Assembly: GCA_019113745.1 (NCBI GenBank)
Contig: DXGV01000058.1
Location: 1 to 56,454, forward strand
Direction: 5' to 3'
DNA: 56,454 bases
Origin: Candidatus Blautia intestinavium
GTDB taxonomy: Bacteria; Bacillota; Clostridia; Lachnospirales; Lachnospiraceae
Numbering within the stretch: position 1 is the first letter of the stretch; the number at the start of each line of letters is the position of its first letter. A model generated the notes under the pieces. The model was not told the origin of the DNA. It did no database searches and saw nothing but the letters and a program-made list of their open reading frames with translations. Made by a program: the position numbers and the translations under genes. Below are positions 17,509 to 25,513 of this stretch, piece after piece.

Positions 17509-18822
17509 ATGAAAGTGAAAAAACTGATCGCATTAGGACTTTGCGCAGCAATGGTAAGCGGCATGACAGTTTCTCCTGTACTGGCTGCAGAGGACACAGC
17601 AGAGGAAGCTGACGCTACAGACGAAACTGCTGAAGACACAACAGAAGAGGCTGATGCAGAAGACGCTGAAGCTACAGAGGAAGATGCTGAGGCTACAGAC
17701 GATGCAGCAGCAGAAGAAGAGACAACAGAAGACGCTGACGCTGCAGAAGAAGATGCGGAAGCTACAGACGACGCAGCAGCATCTGATGATCCTACCGCAC
17801 AGTTTGACGGACTGAAAGCAAACGAAGCATATGAATTCCCGATGATGGTTAAATCTTTCCAGTCTACATACTGGGATGCAGCTCAGGAAGGTATGAAGAA
17901 AGCTGCTGAAGAACTGGGCGTTACCTATACAGCTCAGGGACCGAACAGCGAGTCTGATATCGCTGACCAGGTTAACATGATCAATACAGCAATCAGCTCC
18001 AATCCTGTTGGTTTAGGTCTTGCAGCATGCGATACCTCTTCCGTTCTGGACGCTCTTCAGGAATGCGCTGACAAGGGAATTCCGGTAGTTACCTTCGATA
18101 CTGGCGTTGACAACGCTCCGGAAGGCTCTGTAGTATGCAACGTTGCTACCGATAACGCACAGGCAGGCGCAGTTGCAGCTGAAAATATGTACAATGCGAT
18201 CAAAGACGTTATTGCAAATGCAGACGGACAGGTTATCATTGGTGAAGTTAACCAGGATGCAACAGCTCAGAACATCCAGCAGCGTGGCGGCGGATTCATC
18301 AACAAGATGATCGAACTGCTTCAGGCAGATGGAAAAACAGTTGCAGTTACAGGTAACGAGTTCTATGTAAACGCAGCAGAAGGCGCTGACGCTACAGAAT
18401 CTGATGCAGACGTTATCATCCAGGTAGCTGTTCCGGCACAGACAACTGTAGAGCTTTGCTCCACAGAGGCACAGGCAATCCTTTCTCAGGAAAACTGCAT
18501 CGCAATCTTCGGTTCCAACCAGGTTGCAGCAGAAGGTGTTATCGCAGCAAACTCCAACCTGAACGTACTTGGTTCTGACCCGGCAAACGGCGATGTTGTT
18601 GGTGTTGGTTTCGACGCTGGTTCTATCATTAAAGGCGCTGTACAGGATGGTACATTCATCGGTGCTGTTACACAGTCTCCTCTGATGATGGGTTACTATG
18701 CAATCTACGCTCTGACAGCAGCAGCTAACGGCCAGGAGCTGGAAGACGTTCCGACAGATGGTTACTGGTATGACGCTACAAACATGGAAGACGAAGAGAT
18801 CGCTCCGAACCTGTACGACTAA
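17509..18822 (+). CDS. Sugar ABC transporter substrate-binding protein with acidic spacer
   Basis: The 437-aa protein starts with a signal peptide (MKVKKLIALGLCAAMVSG to VLA, cleavage near residue 26). Next comes a low-complexity Asp/Glu/Ala/Thr stretch of about 75 residues built from DAEAT and ATDDAAA-type repeats, then a type I periplasmic-binding domain (from about 105) with ribose-binding-like strands. No lipobox cysteine is visible at the cleavage site, although Gram-positive binding proteins are usually lipoproteins. The acidic spacer may hold the domain off the surface or interact with the wall. It completes the ABC operon. An AAGGAGG box precedes the ATG. The ligand is unknown. Confidence 0.9.
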   Translation: MKVKKLIALGLCAAMVSGMTVSPVLAAEDTAEEADATDETAEDTTEEADAEDAEATEEDAEATDDAAAEEETTEDADAAEEDAEATDDAAASDDPTAQFDGLKANEAYEFPMMVKSFQSTYWDAAQEGMKKAAEELGVTYTAQGPNSESDIADQVNMINTAISSNPVGLGLAACDTSSVLDALQECADKGIPVVTFDTGVDNAPEGSVVCNVATDNAQAGAVAAENMYNAIKDVIANADGQVIIGEVNQDATAQNIQQRGGGFINKMIELLQADGKTVAVTGNEFYVNAAEGADATESDADVIIQVAVPAQTTVELCSTEAQAILSQENCIAIFGSNQVAAEGVIAANSNLNVLGSDPANGDVVGVGFDAGSIIKGAVQDGTFIGAVTQSPLMMGYYAIYALTAAANGQELEDVPTDGYWYDATNMEDEEIAPNLYD

Positions 18823-18918
18823 TTGAATATAAGGAATTACAGGGAACATTGAAGAAGCGCAGCTTCTGAGATGGCAGCCGCAAAAACCAGACGAAGAAGG
18901 CTGAGCGGCCGCAGATAG

Positions 18919-18954
18919 AAAATATCCCCAGAGGCAGCTCTGGGGATATTTTCA
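18919..18954 (+). terminator. Terminator of the first sugar ABC operon
   Basis: AAAATATCCCCAGAG pairs perfectly with CTCTGGGGATATTTT around a GCAG loop. Apart from this and the rhaB promoter, the 323-nt gap 18823-19145 shows nothing else. Confidence 0.8.
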
Positions 18955-19030
18955 TTACATAAGACATAAATCTGTTCAGTACCGGATGTATTATCGGAAA
19001 TAATTTTCACATGAATAAAATTCTTCATAC

Positions 19031-19060
19031 TTGATGTATATAGTTTACTTATGTTATGAT
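19031..19060 (+). promoter_or_regulatory. Candidate rhaB promoter
   Basis: TTGATG (19031-19036) and TATGAT (19055-19060) are separated by 18 nt and lie 86 nt before the rhaB start. Confidence 0.55.
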
Positions 19061-19145
19061 TATTAAGAAAAGAATCAGGAAAAACACAGCAGACTGCACA
19101 ATGGTTTTCGCTGTGAATATTTTACATATTTAGGAGGTTTTCATA

Positions 19146-20549
19146 ATGGCTACATATTATCTTGCGGTAGATATTGGAGCATCCAGCGGACGTCTGATCC
19201 TGGGACATATGGAAAACGGCAAAATGGAACTGGAGGAAGTATATCGTTTTGAAAACGGTATGATAAAGAAAGATGGAGAGCTTTGCTGGGAGTTCGACCG
19301 TCTGTTTAAAGAGATCATCAACGGCTTAAAGAAATGCAAAGAGATCGGCAAGATCCCGGTAAGCATGGGTGTGGATACCTGGGGCGTAGACTTTGTTCTT
19401 CTGGATAAAGACGGAAACGTGCTGGGCAATACAGTAGGCTACCGTGACCACAGAACAGAGGGAATGGACGAAGAAGTTTATAAGATCATTTCCCTGGAGG
19501 ATCTGTATGCGAGAACAGGTATCCAGAAAGCTATCTTCAATACGGTTTATCAGTTGATGGCAGTGAAGAAACAGCATCCGGAATATCTGGAGCAGGCGGA
19601 GACCCTTCTTCATGTGCCGGATTATTTCCACTATCTGCTTACAGGAAAGAAAACATGCGAATATACGGAAGCGACTACAGGACAGCTTGTAAATCCGTAC
19701 ACAAAAGACTGGGATTATGAACTGATCGATATGCTTGGATACCCAAGAAAAATTTTCCAGAAACTGATCATGCCGGGAACAAGCATCGGACACCTTTCTG
19801 AAGAAGTTCAGAAAGAAGTAGGCTTTGACCTGGAAGTAGTAGCTCCGGCTACCCATGACACAGGCTCCGCCGTACTGGCAGTTCCCGCTAACGACGACGA
19901 CTTTATCTATATCAGCTCCGGTACATGGTCATTAATGGGTCTTGAGAGAGAGACTCCGGACTGCTCTAAAAAGAGCTGTGAAATGAATCTGACAAATGAA
20001 GGCGGATATGCAGGACGTTTCCGCTATCTGAAAAATATCATGGGCCTGTGGATGATTCAGTCTGTTCGTCATGAGATCAATGATAAATACAGCTTTGCGG
20101 AGATCTGCGCAATGGCAGAGGAAGCAAAAGATTTTCCGTCCAGAGTGGACGCCAATGACGAGTGCTTCCTTTCTCCTGACAACATGACAGAAGAGGTAAA
20201 GGATTATTGCCGCAGGACCGGACAGAAAGTTCCGGAAACACTGGGAGAGCTGGCGACAGTGATTTATGCCAGCCTTGCGGACTGTTACGCAAAGACAGCC
20301 AAAGAGCTGGAAGAAATGACAGGAAGAACCTACAGCCGTATTCATGTAGTAGGCGGCGGTTCCAATGCAGGATACTTAAATGAACTGACTGCAAAAGCAA
20401 CAGGCAAGGAAGTTCATGCAGGTCCCGGAGAGGCTACCGCTATTGGAAATATTACCGCTCAGATGCTGAAAGCAGGAGAATTCAAGACCATCGAGGAAGC
20501 AAGAACCACTATCCACGAGTCTTTCGGCATCAAAATTTACAAAGCCTGA
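19146..20549 (+). CDS. rhaB: Rhamnulokinase
   Basis: The 467-aa FGGY-family enzyme phosphorylates L-rhamnulose to rhamnulose 1-phosphate. It has the phosphate loop DIGASSGR (9-16), the RhaB-typical GVDTWGVDFVLLD (75-87), GYRDHRT near 98-104, HVPDYFHYLLTG (156-167), the catalytic Asp238 in ATHDTGSAV, and the C-terminal VVGGGSNAGYLNELTA. Length and motifs fit RhaB well. It stands alone between its own promoter and a strong terminator; no rhamnose isomerase or aldolase is in the window, so partners must be elsewhere. The ABC system at 37963-42634 resembles rhamnose transporters and could supply its pathway. Confidence 0.93.
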   Translation: MATYYLAVDIGASSGRLILGHMENGKMELEEVYRFENGMIKKDGELCWEFDRLFKEIINGLKKCKEIGKIPVSMGVDTWGVDFVLLDKDGNVLGNTVGYRDHRTEGMDEEVYKIISLEDLYARTGIQKAIFNTVYQLMAVKKQHPEYLEQAETLLHVPDYFHYLLTGKKTCEYTEATTGQLVNPYTKDWDYELIDMLGYPRKIFQKLIMPGTSIGHLSEEVQKEVGFDLEVVAPATHDTGSAVLAVPANDDDFIYISSGTWSLMGLERETPDCSKKSCEMNLTNEGGYAGRFRYLKNIMGLWMIQSVRHEINDKYSFAEICAMAEEAKDFPSRVDANDECFLSPDNMTEEVKDYCRRTGQKVPETLGELATVIYASLADCYAKTAKELEEMTGRTYSRIHVVGGGSNAGYLNELTAKATGKEVHAGPGEATAIGNITAQMLKAGEFKTIEEARTTIHESFGIKIYKA

Positions 20550-20601
20550 TCTTTCAGGGGGTGTCATTGACACCATTCTACTGTTTTACACACATATATT
20601 C

Positions 20602-20642
20602 AAAAAACCAGGAGGCTGCTGCGTGCAGCCTCCTGGTTTTTT
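20602..20642. terminator. Bidirectional terminator between rhaB and the XRE gene
   Basis: AAAAAACCAGGAGGCTGC and GCAGCCTCCTGGTTTTTT form an 18-bp stem around a TGCGT loop, flanked by A- and T-runs, serving the two convergent genes. Confidence 0.9.
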
Positions 20643-20661
20643 GTGGCCATAAAATATGAGA

Positions 20662-20886
20662 TCATTTTCTGGGGAACCTGTTCTTAACATCACTGATACC
20701 TGCGATATAGTTTAAATCCACATCATAAAAGTAAGCAAGTTCGATCAAATATTCCAACGGAATACGCACCTTTCCTTTTTCATAGTCAGAATATGTTGTC
20801 TGTGCGATATGAAGCATGGATGCGATTTTTGTCTGATTCAAATCATGATCTTCCCGTAACGCACGAATTCTTTGAATATAATTCAT
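20662..20886 (-). CDS. Small XRE-family DNA-binding regulator
   Basis: The product is a single helix-turn-helix domain of the Cro/C1 type: LNQTKIASMLHIAQTTYSDYEKGKVRIP, followed by LIELAYFYDVDLNYIAGI. I prefer the ATG at 20886 (74 aa) because a GAGG box lies about 8 nt upstream of it; the longer form from 20901 (79 aa, MRYTE...) lacks a clear box. It is divergent from the surface-protein island. The palindrome between the two genes overlaps the rightward promoter, so it probably represses that promoter and possibly its own. This style of regulator is frequent in mobile or accessory regions. Confidence 0.88.
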   Translation of the reverse strand: MNYIQRIRALREDHDLNQTKIASMLHIAQTTYSDYEKGKVRIPLEYLIELAYFYDVDLNYIAGISDVKNRFPRK

Positions 20887-20934
20887 TTCTGTATACCTCA
20901 TGAAACATATTCTATATGAAAGACTTACAATACA

Positions 20935-20963
20935 TTGACTTTTAACGGATATTCCGTTAAAAT
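20935..20963 (+). promoter_or_regulatory. Promoter of the surface-protein island with embedded operator
   Basis: TTGACT (20935-20940) and TAAAAT (20958-20963) are 17 nt apart. The inverted repeat TAACGGA-TAT-TCCGTTA (20943-20959) fills the spacer and touches the -10, an ideal repressor site for the divergent XRE protein. Confidence 0.75.
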
Positions 20964-21012
20964 ATTGGGTAAGAATTAACAGAAAATATAGAAAATAACT
21001 ATAGGAGCGTAT

Positions 21013-21516
21013 ATGTATATTATATTTTTTGATGTGAGCGCTTTATGTCTGGCTTTTTTTATTTTAATGCTGTGTGGAATGGGAATTTTCAATGAGATAG
21101 GCACCTGGTTTTATGAAAATTTTAAGATACTCGTCTTTGCTTTGATAATTGTCTCTATTCTAAAAGCTGTCTTCGTAGCTTTAAAATGTAGAAAAAAGTG
21201 GTATGAAGGCGCTTTGTGCGGAATCGTTGACAGTATCCGTATGATTCCTATGCTGCTTTTGTTAAATTCTGTGTTTACCTGGTTTTATCGGCTGCAGAAG
21301 GTAAATTTATGGAATTTCATTTTTGGTTCTGTTTCATTATTCTGCAGCGTCCTGTTTATATTAACTCCAACCTTTCTTTTGGCGGTATATACGGAGAAAA
21401 CCTGTACGGAAATTATAAAGAGGAAAGATAAGGGATGGCTGGCAGCTTATTTGGGAACTGCTGTTTTCAGCTCCCTGATCCAGATTTTATTATGTTTTAT
21501 TTACAGCATACTATAA
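21013..21516 (+). CDS. Small multi-pass membrane protein of unknown function
   Basis: I do not recognise this 167-aa protein. It has four to five hydrophobic segments (about 5-28, 36-55, 68-90, 98-122 and 145-165) with short polar loops such as KCRKKW and YTEKTCTEIIKRKDK. The lysine-rich loops suggest cytoplasmic faces. An AGGAG box precedes the ATG, and it is the first gene behind the XRE-controlled promoter. It could be a membrane partner or immunity-like protein for the secreted products downstream; that is speculation from position only. Confidence 0.75.
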   Translation: MYIIFFDVSALCLAFFILMLCGMGIFNEIGTWFYENFKILVFALIIVSILKAVFVALKCRKKWYEGALCGIVDSIRMIPMLLLLNSVFTWFYRLQKVNLWNFIFGSVSLFCSVLFILTPTFLLAVYTEKTCTEIIKRKDKGWLAAYLGTAVFSSLIQILLCFIYSIL

Positions 21517-21612
21517 AAATAAACGTTTTTTGCCACTGTCAAAGATTGAGAGAGATAAGATAAATAAACAATACACAGTATAAATATATGTAGAAAAGGG
21601 AAGGAGGTATAA

Positions 21613-22145
21613 ATGGTGAGAACAGGAAAAATTATTCCGGGAGTAATTGCAGCGGTGATTTTAACAGGCGTATGCATGAATCAATCTATTTATGCAGAAG
21701 AAAAAAGCAAGGATGATATTATTTCCAGCGAAGTTCCAATGACCGTGTTTTTTGAGGAAGGTACTTCTGAGGAGGAGATTATAAATATAAAAGAGAAAAT
21801 AGAAGAGATGCCGGAAGCAAGAAAGGTAGAGTATATATCTGCAGTCTGATTTCCTATATTGGAGGGATGGACAGAGTTCGAGAGGTTGAGTATTCAGAAG
21901 AACTTTTGGAAAATTCTTCTGGTATGGAACAGTTTTTCAATTTAGGTGGAGAGATTGATGCTGCAGAGGCAGACGCAGAGCGTGGAACAGTGTATGATGG
22001 CTTTTATATTTACGAGTATGATGCAAATTCGGAGGTATTAAAAAATTTAAAAGCGGGAGAGGAAATCATAACAGTAGATGGTGGGAAAACAGGAAAATAT
22101 GTGATTTCTGTAAAAGATAACTACGTGCTGTCTATTTCACGCTAA
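21613..22145 (+). pseudogene. Decayed secreted protein resembling the FtsX extracellular domain
   Basis: Two frames appear to be halves of one gene. The first (21613-21849, 78 aa) has a signal or anchor helix and then VPMTVFFEEGTSEEEIINIK followed by EKIEEMPEARKVEYISA, which matches the first half of the Gram-positive FtsX ectodomain (X-E-E-I--IK--I---P-V-VEY-S). It stops at 21849. The second (21867-22145, 92 aa, other frame) reads, including upstream codons, ISYIGGMDRVREVEYSEELL, like the second ectodomain half. The linking 30-40 residues seem deleted with a frame change. The second frame has GGAGGG almost touching its ATG, a poor start. There is no FtsX permease core. Function was probably secreted or membrane-anchored; unknown. 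Confidence 0.6.
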
Positions 22146-22181
22146 GATACAAAGCAAATAGAAAAGGAAGGAGAACAGAAG

Positions 22182-23177
22182 ATGAAGTTAAGAAAATATT
22201 TACCGGCATTTATTCTGTTTACGGCATGTGCAGGTGCGGCAACGGTCCATGCCGCCAGCGTTGAAAGTTCCGGCACGACCTGGAATGAGCACGAATACCT
22301 GGTGGTAGAGGGAGATTATACCTGGGATGAGGCGAAAAAACTTTGTGAAGAGCAAGGCGGATATCTTGCAGTAATCACGTCCCAGGAAGAGCAGTCCTTT
22401 ATTCAGGAATTGATAAAAGGCAAGAATAATGAAGGCTTCTGGCTGGGAGCCGAAAACAGTGGCGATATATGGACATGGATCAACGGGGAAGAATTTCAAT
22501 ATCAGAACTGGGATTCAGGAGAACCAAATGGTGACAGCAGCGATATGAAACTGCAGATCTATGAAGAGGATGGAAAGTGGGACGATACCTGGAGCGACGG
22601 AGATATCAGCGGAATAAAGGAGCATGGATATATCTGTGAGAAAGATACTTCACAGAACGGGAATGGGGATCAAGACAAAGAGTCTGTTTCAGGAGAATCT
22701 GATACCCAAAAAGAGACTTCATCTGATCTGACAGATGAAAAGGACAATATTGTCGAGTTGGCTGATCTGCATACAATGGATTCATATGAATATGAGATTG
22801 TGGATACCTTGCTTACTGACTCTTATGGTGATAAATATAGAGGAAATATTGTTGAATTTGACGGCGGGTATGTTGATGAAGGAGGATACGCTGTTTACGA
22901 TTTAAACGGACAGTATGGGAAGTTTACCGGAAAGCTTGTGACATCAGAGCGGACGAGGCGTAGTGCTGGCATTAATCTGGCGATATTTGCTGATGGAAAA
23001 CAGATTTATTCTAAAGCGGAAATAACCAAACAGACACCGATGGAGGAGTTTCAGTTAGATCTGACCGGTGTGGGGAAATTAGAAATAAAAACATCAAGCA
23101 ATTTGCGCAGGGATGGATGGGCATCAGAGGCGTATGTCTACATTATAGATGGAATGAGAAACTGGAGGACGATGTAG
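22182..23177 (+). CDS. Surface protein, N-terminal part: C-type lectin and NPCBM-like domain (frameshifted)
   Basis: The 331-aa product has a signal peptide (1-24, ending VHA) and a C-type-lectin-like domain (about 32-154) with WLGA (87-90), the EPN sugar/calcium motif at 114-116, KWDD (132-135) and cysteines 55 and 152. A Ser/Thr/Glu-rich linker (155-190) and a beta-sandwich resembling NPCBM carbohydrate-binding modules (about 205-324, GGYAVYDLNGQYGKFTG) follow. The frame ends in eight foreign residues. At about 23153 a single missing A would restore IDG-NEKLEDD and join it to the next frame, giving a protein of about 810 aa. The lectin would bind host or microbial glycans at the surface. 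An AGGAG box supports the start. Confidence 0.82.
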   Translation: MKLRKYLPAFILFTACAGAATVHAASVESSGTTWNEHEYLVVEGDYTWDEAKKLCEEQGGYLAVITSQEEQSFIQELIKGKNNEGFWLGAENSGDIWTWINGEEFQYQNWDSGEPNGDSSDMKLQIYEEDGKWDDTWSDGDISGIKEHGYICEKDTSQNGNGDQDKESVSGESDTQKETSSDLTDEKDNIVELADLHTMDSYEYEIVDTLLTDSYGDKYRGNIVEFDGGYVDEGGYAVYDLNGQYGKFTGKLVTSERTRRSAGINLAIFADGKQIYSKAEITKQTPMEEFQLDLTGVGKLEIKTSSNLRRDGWASEAYVYIIDGMRNWRTM

Positions 23178-24610
23178 TTTATCCTGAATATGACAGCTTA
23201 AACGATACGTTTCTTATTGATTCTGACGGATTTTCAAATGCCAATACTCTGATGAGAGATTCCTACGGAAATCTTCATAATGGTTATCAGGGATTTGATA
23301 CATGGCAGGGGGGATATGCAGTTTATAATCTGGATCAGAAATATCTTACCTTTGAAGGCACGATAGTCACAGATGCTTCTGAGGGTTCAGAAGGATCTAT
23401 GCAGATCCAGATATATCTGGACGACCAGTTGGCCTTTTCCCAGGCAAATATAACGAAACAGACAGAACAGATACCGGTCAGCCTGGACGTAACAGATGTG
23501 AAAGTGATGAAAATTGTGACCCAAACAGAAGAAAGCCATCAATGGCTTTATCTGGTTGACGATATCTTATTGCCCCATATTCATACGCCTGGAGAATGGG
23601 AAATAAAACAGGAACCCACCTGTACAGTGAAAGGTATTAAAGTTCAGTATTGTACGGAGTGTAAAGAAGAATGTAATACAGGTGAGATTGAAGCGTCAGG
23701 TCACAAACCTGGCGATTGGGAAGTAAGAGAAGAACCAACCTGCACAAAAGAAGGAACAGAGGTTCAGATCTGTACAGTATGTAAGCAAGAATGTAATACA
23801 AGAGAGATAGAAGCCCTAGGACATGAGCCGGGAGAATGGGAGATAAAGCAGGAGGCAACCTGCGCGGAGGAAGGAATCAGGGTTAAATACTGTACCAGAT
23901 GTAAGGAAGAATGCGAAACAGAAAAGATAGATGTTCTGGAACATACGCCGGGAGATGAGTGGGAAACAGAAACAGAGGCGACCTGCAGTGAAGCCGGAGA
24001 AGAGGTAAAAAGATGTACGGTCTGCGGAGAGATATGCGAGAAACGTTCCATACCGCAAAAGGATCATGAGGAATCGGAAGAGTGGGAAACTACCATAGAA
24101 GCAACCTGCAGCGGAGAAGGGGAAGAAGTTCTGAGATGTAAAAACTGCGGTCTTATATTAGATCACAGAACTATAGAAAAGCAGGATCATGAACCGGGAG
24201 AAGCTGTTGAAACAGTTGCGCCCACCTGTACCTCATCGGGAACAAGCGTCGTTTATTGTAAAAATTGCGGCGAAATCCTGGAAACAGCTCCCATACCGGA
24301 GACGGGACATACGTTTGGAAAATGGGTGACAGTGCGCGGAAGTATCTGGAACTCTCCTATGGTGAAAGAACGGATCTGTTCTGTATGTGGTTTTCGGGAT
24401 TCCGAGAAAAGCTATGTCTGGATCTGGGTAAAACCTGTAGTGATCATTGCAATTCTTGGAGCTGTTATTATATGGATTTTATATACTCAAATGGTGAAAG
24501 CCGGTTTGGAGCCGAAAAAGGAAAATATAAAGAAATTATTTGAAAAAAAGAAAGCGAATCTGAAGGAGCGTCTGAACAGATCAGATAACGATGATGAAAT
24601 TAAAAAGTAA
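23117..24610 (+). CDS. Surface protein, C-terminal part: NPCBM-like domain, seven zinc-ribbon-like repeats, membrane anchor
   Basis: This frame is the continuation of the lectin gene; true homology starts near NEKLEDDVV (about 23153), and the annotated ATG at 23117 has no ribosome binding site. It contains a second NPCBM-like module (residues 28-152, GGYAVYNLDQKYLTFEG), then seven repeats of about 40 aa (156-436). Each repeat has the form H-x3-4-W..., a TC and a CxxC pair, for example YCTECK, ICTVCK and RCTVCG; the last repeat lacks the first Cys. A transmembrane helix (about 440-462) and a lysine-rich cytoplasmic tail close it. The repeats resemble extracellular zinc-ribbon-like modules common in Lachnospiraceae surface proteins. 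Anchoring is by the C-terminal helix, with no LPxTG. Confidence 0.8.
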   Translation: MGIRGVCLHYRWNEKLEDDVVYPEYDSLNDTFLIDSDGFSNANTLMRDSYGNLHNGYQGFDTWQGGYAVYNLDQKYLTFEGTIVTDASEGSEGSMQIQIYLDDQLAFSQANITKQTEQIPVSLDVTDVKVMKIVTQTEESHQWLYLVDDILLPHIHTPGEWEIKQEPTCTVKGIKVQYCTECKEECNTGEIEASGHKPGDWEVREEPTCTKEGTEVQICTVCKQECNTREIEALGHEPGEWEIKQEATCAEEGIRVKYCTRCKEECETEKIDVLEHTPGDEWETETEATCSEAGEEVKRCTVCGEICEKRSIPQKDHEESEEWETTIEATCSGEGEEVLRCKNCGLILDHRTIEKQDHEPGEAVETVAPTCTSSGTSVVYCKNCGEILETAPIPETGHTFGKWVTVRGSIWNSPMVKERICSVCGFRDSEKSYVWIWVKPVVIIAILGAVIIWILYTQMVKAGLEPKKENIKKLFEKKKANLKERLNRSDNDDEIKK

Positions 24611-25442
24611 AATATTATTAGGTGTGTTGATAACAGGCGGGATCTTTCTATATGGGAGAGCTGCAAAAACAGATGAAATACTGAATGAACAAGGCTATAT
24701 GAGAGTAGAGAAGCTGGCGATAACTTACAGTGCGGAAGGAGGAATGGTTCAGACAATAAAATATGAATGTGTGGAAGACGAAAACCGGATTACCGGTACA
24801 GAATATGATCAGAACGGAAAAACGGACGGCAGGGGCACAGACTACTTTTACGATGAAAACTGGAAACTGATCCGCAGGATTAATTATGAGAATAGTTCAG
24901 AAACAAGCCCGGATGGAGGGAAAACAGCAGAATCAAAATATATTTATGACGATGCAGGAAATTGTATACGGGCGATAGAAAACGACAGAACAGGAAAGAA
25001 AGCGGAATTCAGATACAAATATGATGAGGACGGAAACTGTGTACAGGCTTCCTATATGGACAATAACGGAAAAGAGAAAGTTTCCTGGAAATCAGAATAT
25101 ATGTCCGACAAAAAAGGTAAAAAATGCAGGATCATGTATTTTGATGAAAATGGAGAAGTAAATTCATATGGAGAAAATACATATGATTTTATGGGAAATA
25201 TATTGCATAGCGTCAGCTATGACATGAACGGAGATATCAATCAGGAATACGGGTATACATACGAATATGATAAAGAAGGAAGGATAGTTCGTTCAGTTTA
25301 TTATGAGAGTGGAAAAGAGGATTCTGCTGTCGAATATGTATACGACGATAATGGAAACTGTATCCTGGAAACACAAAAAGACGCGGACGGGAAGCCTGTA
25401 CAGATTTTCGTATATAAATACGAGAAAATCCAGCAGGAGTAA
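24591..25442 (+). CDS. Secreted YD-repeat-like protein, copy 1
   Basis: The 283-aa protein has a signal peptide or anchor (MMKLKSKILLGVLITGGIFLYG) and a body of repeated YD-type motifs: YIYDDAGN, YKYDEDGN, YEYDKEGR and YVYDDNGN, each starting a short beta-hairpin like those of RHS/YD shells. It overlaps the preceding gene by 20 bp and may be translationally coupled; the nearest GGAG is 21 nt upstream, so the start is not firm (ATG at 24594 is the alternative). It is too short to form an RHS cocoon and has no toxin domain. It is a paralogue of the protein encoded at 25514. Function unknown. Confidence 0.75.
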   Translation: MMKLKSKILLGVLITGGIFLYGRAAKTDEILNEQGYMRVEKLAITYSAEGGMVQTIKYECVEDENRITGTEYDQNGKTDGRGTDYFYDENWKLIRRINYENSSETSPDGGKTAESKYIYDDAGNCIRAIENDRTGKKAEFRYKYDEDGNCVQASYMDNNGKEKVSWKSEYMSDKKGKKCRIMYFDENGEVNSYGENTYDFMGNILHSVSYDMNGDINQEYGYTYEYDKEGRIVRSVYYESGKEDSAVEYVYDDNGNCILETQKDADGKPVQIFVYKYEKIQQE

Positions 25443-25513
25443 TTGCCGGTTCAGAGGATTTGATTTCCTGATAAAAAATACATCTTAATAGTTAGAAAGA
25501 AGGAGAGAAGGTT

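Noticed and set aside
18013-18849. Cysteine-rich 278-aa minus-strand frame opposite the first binding protein
   Set aside because: It mirrors the GCA-rich codons of the sense gene, has no start signal and no family match.
20662-22145. Toxin-antitoxin pair formed by the XRE regulator and neighbours
   Set aside because: The genes are divergent, the XRE protein is a lone DNA-binding domain and no toxin fold is recognisable next to it.
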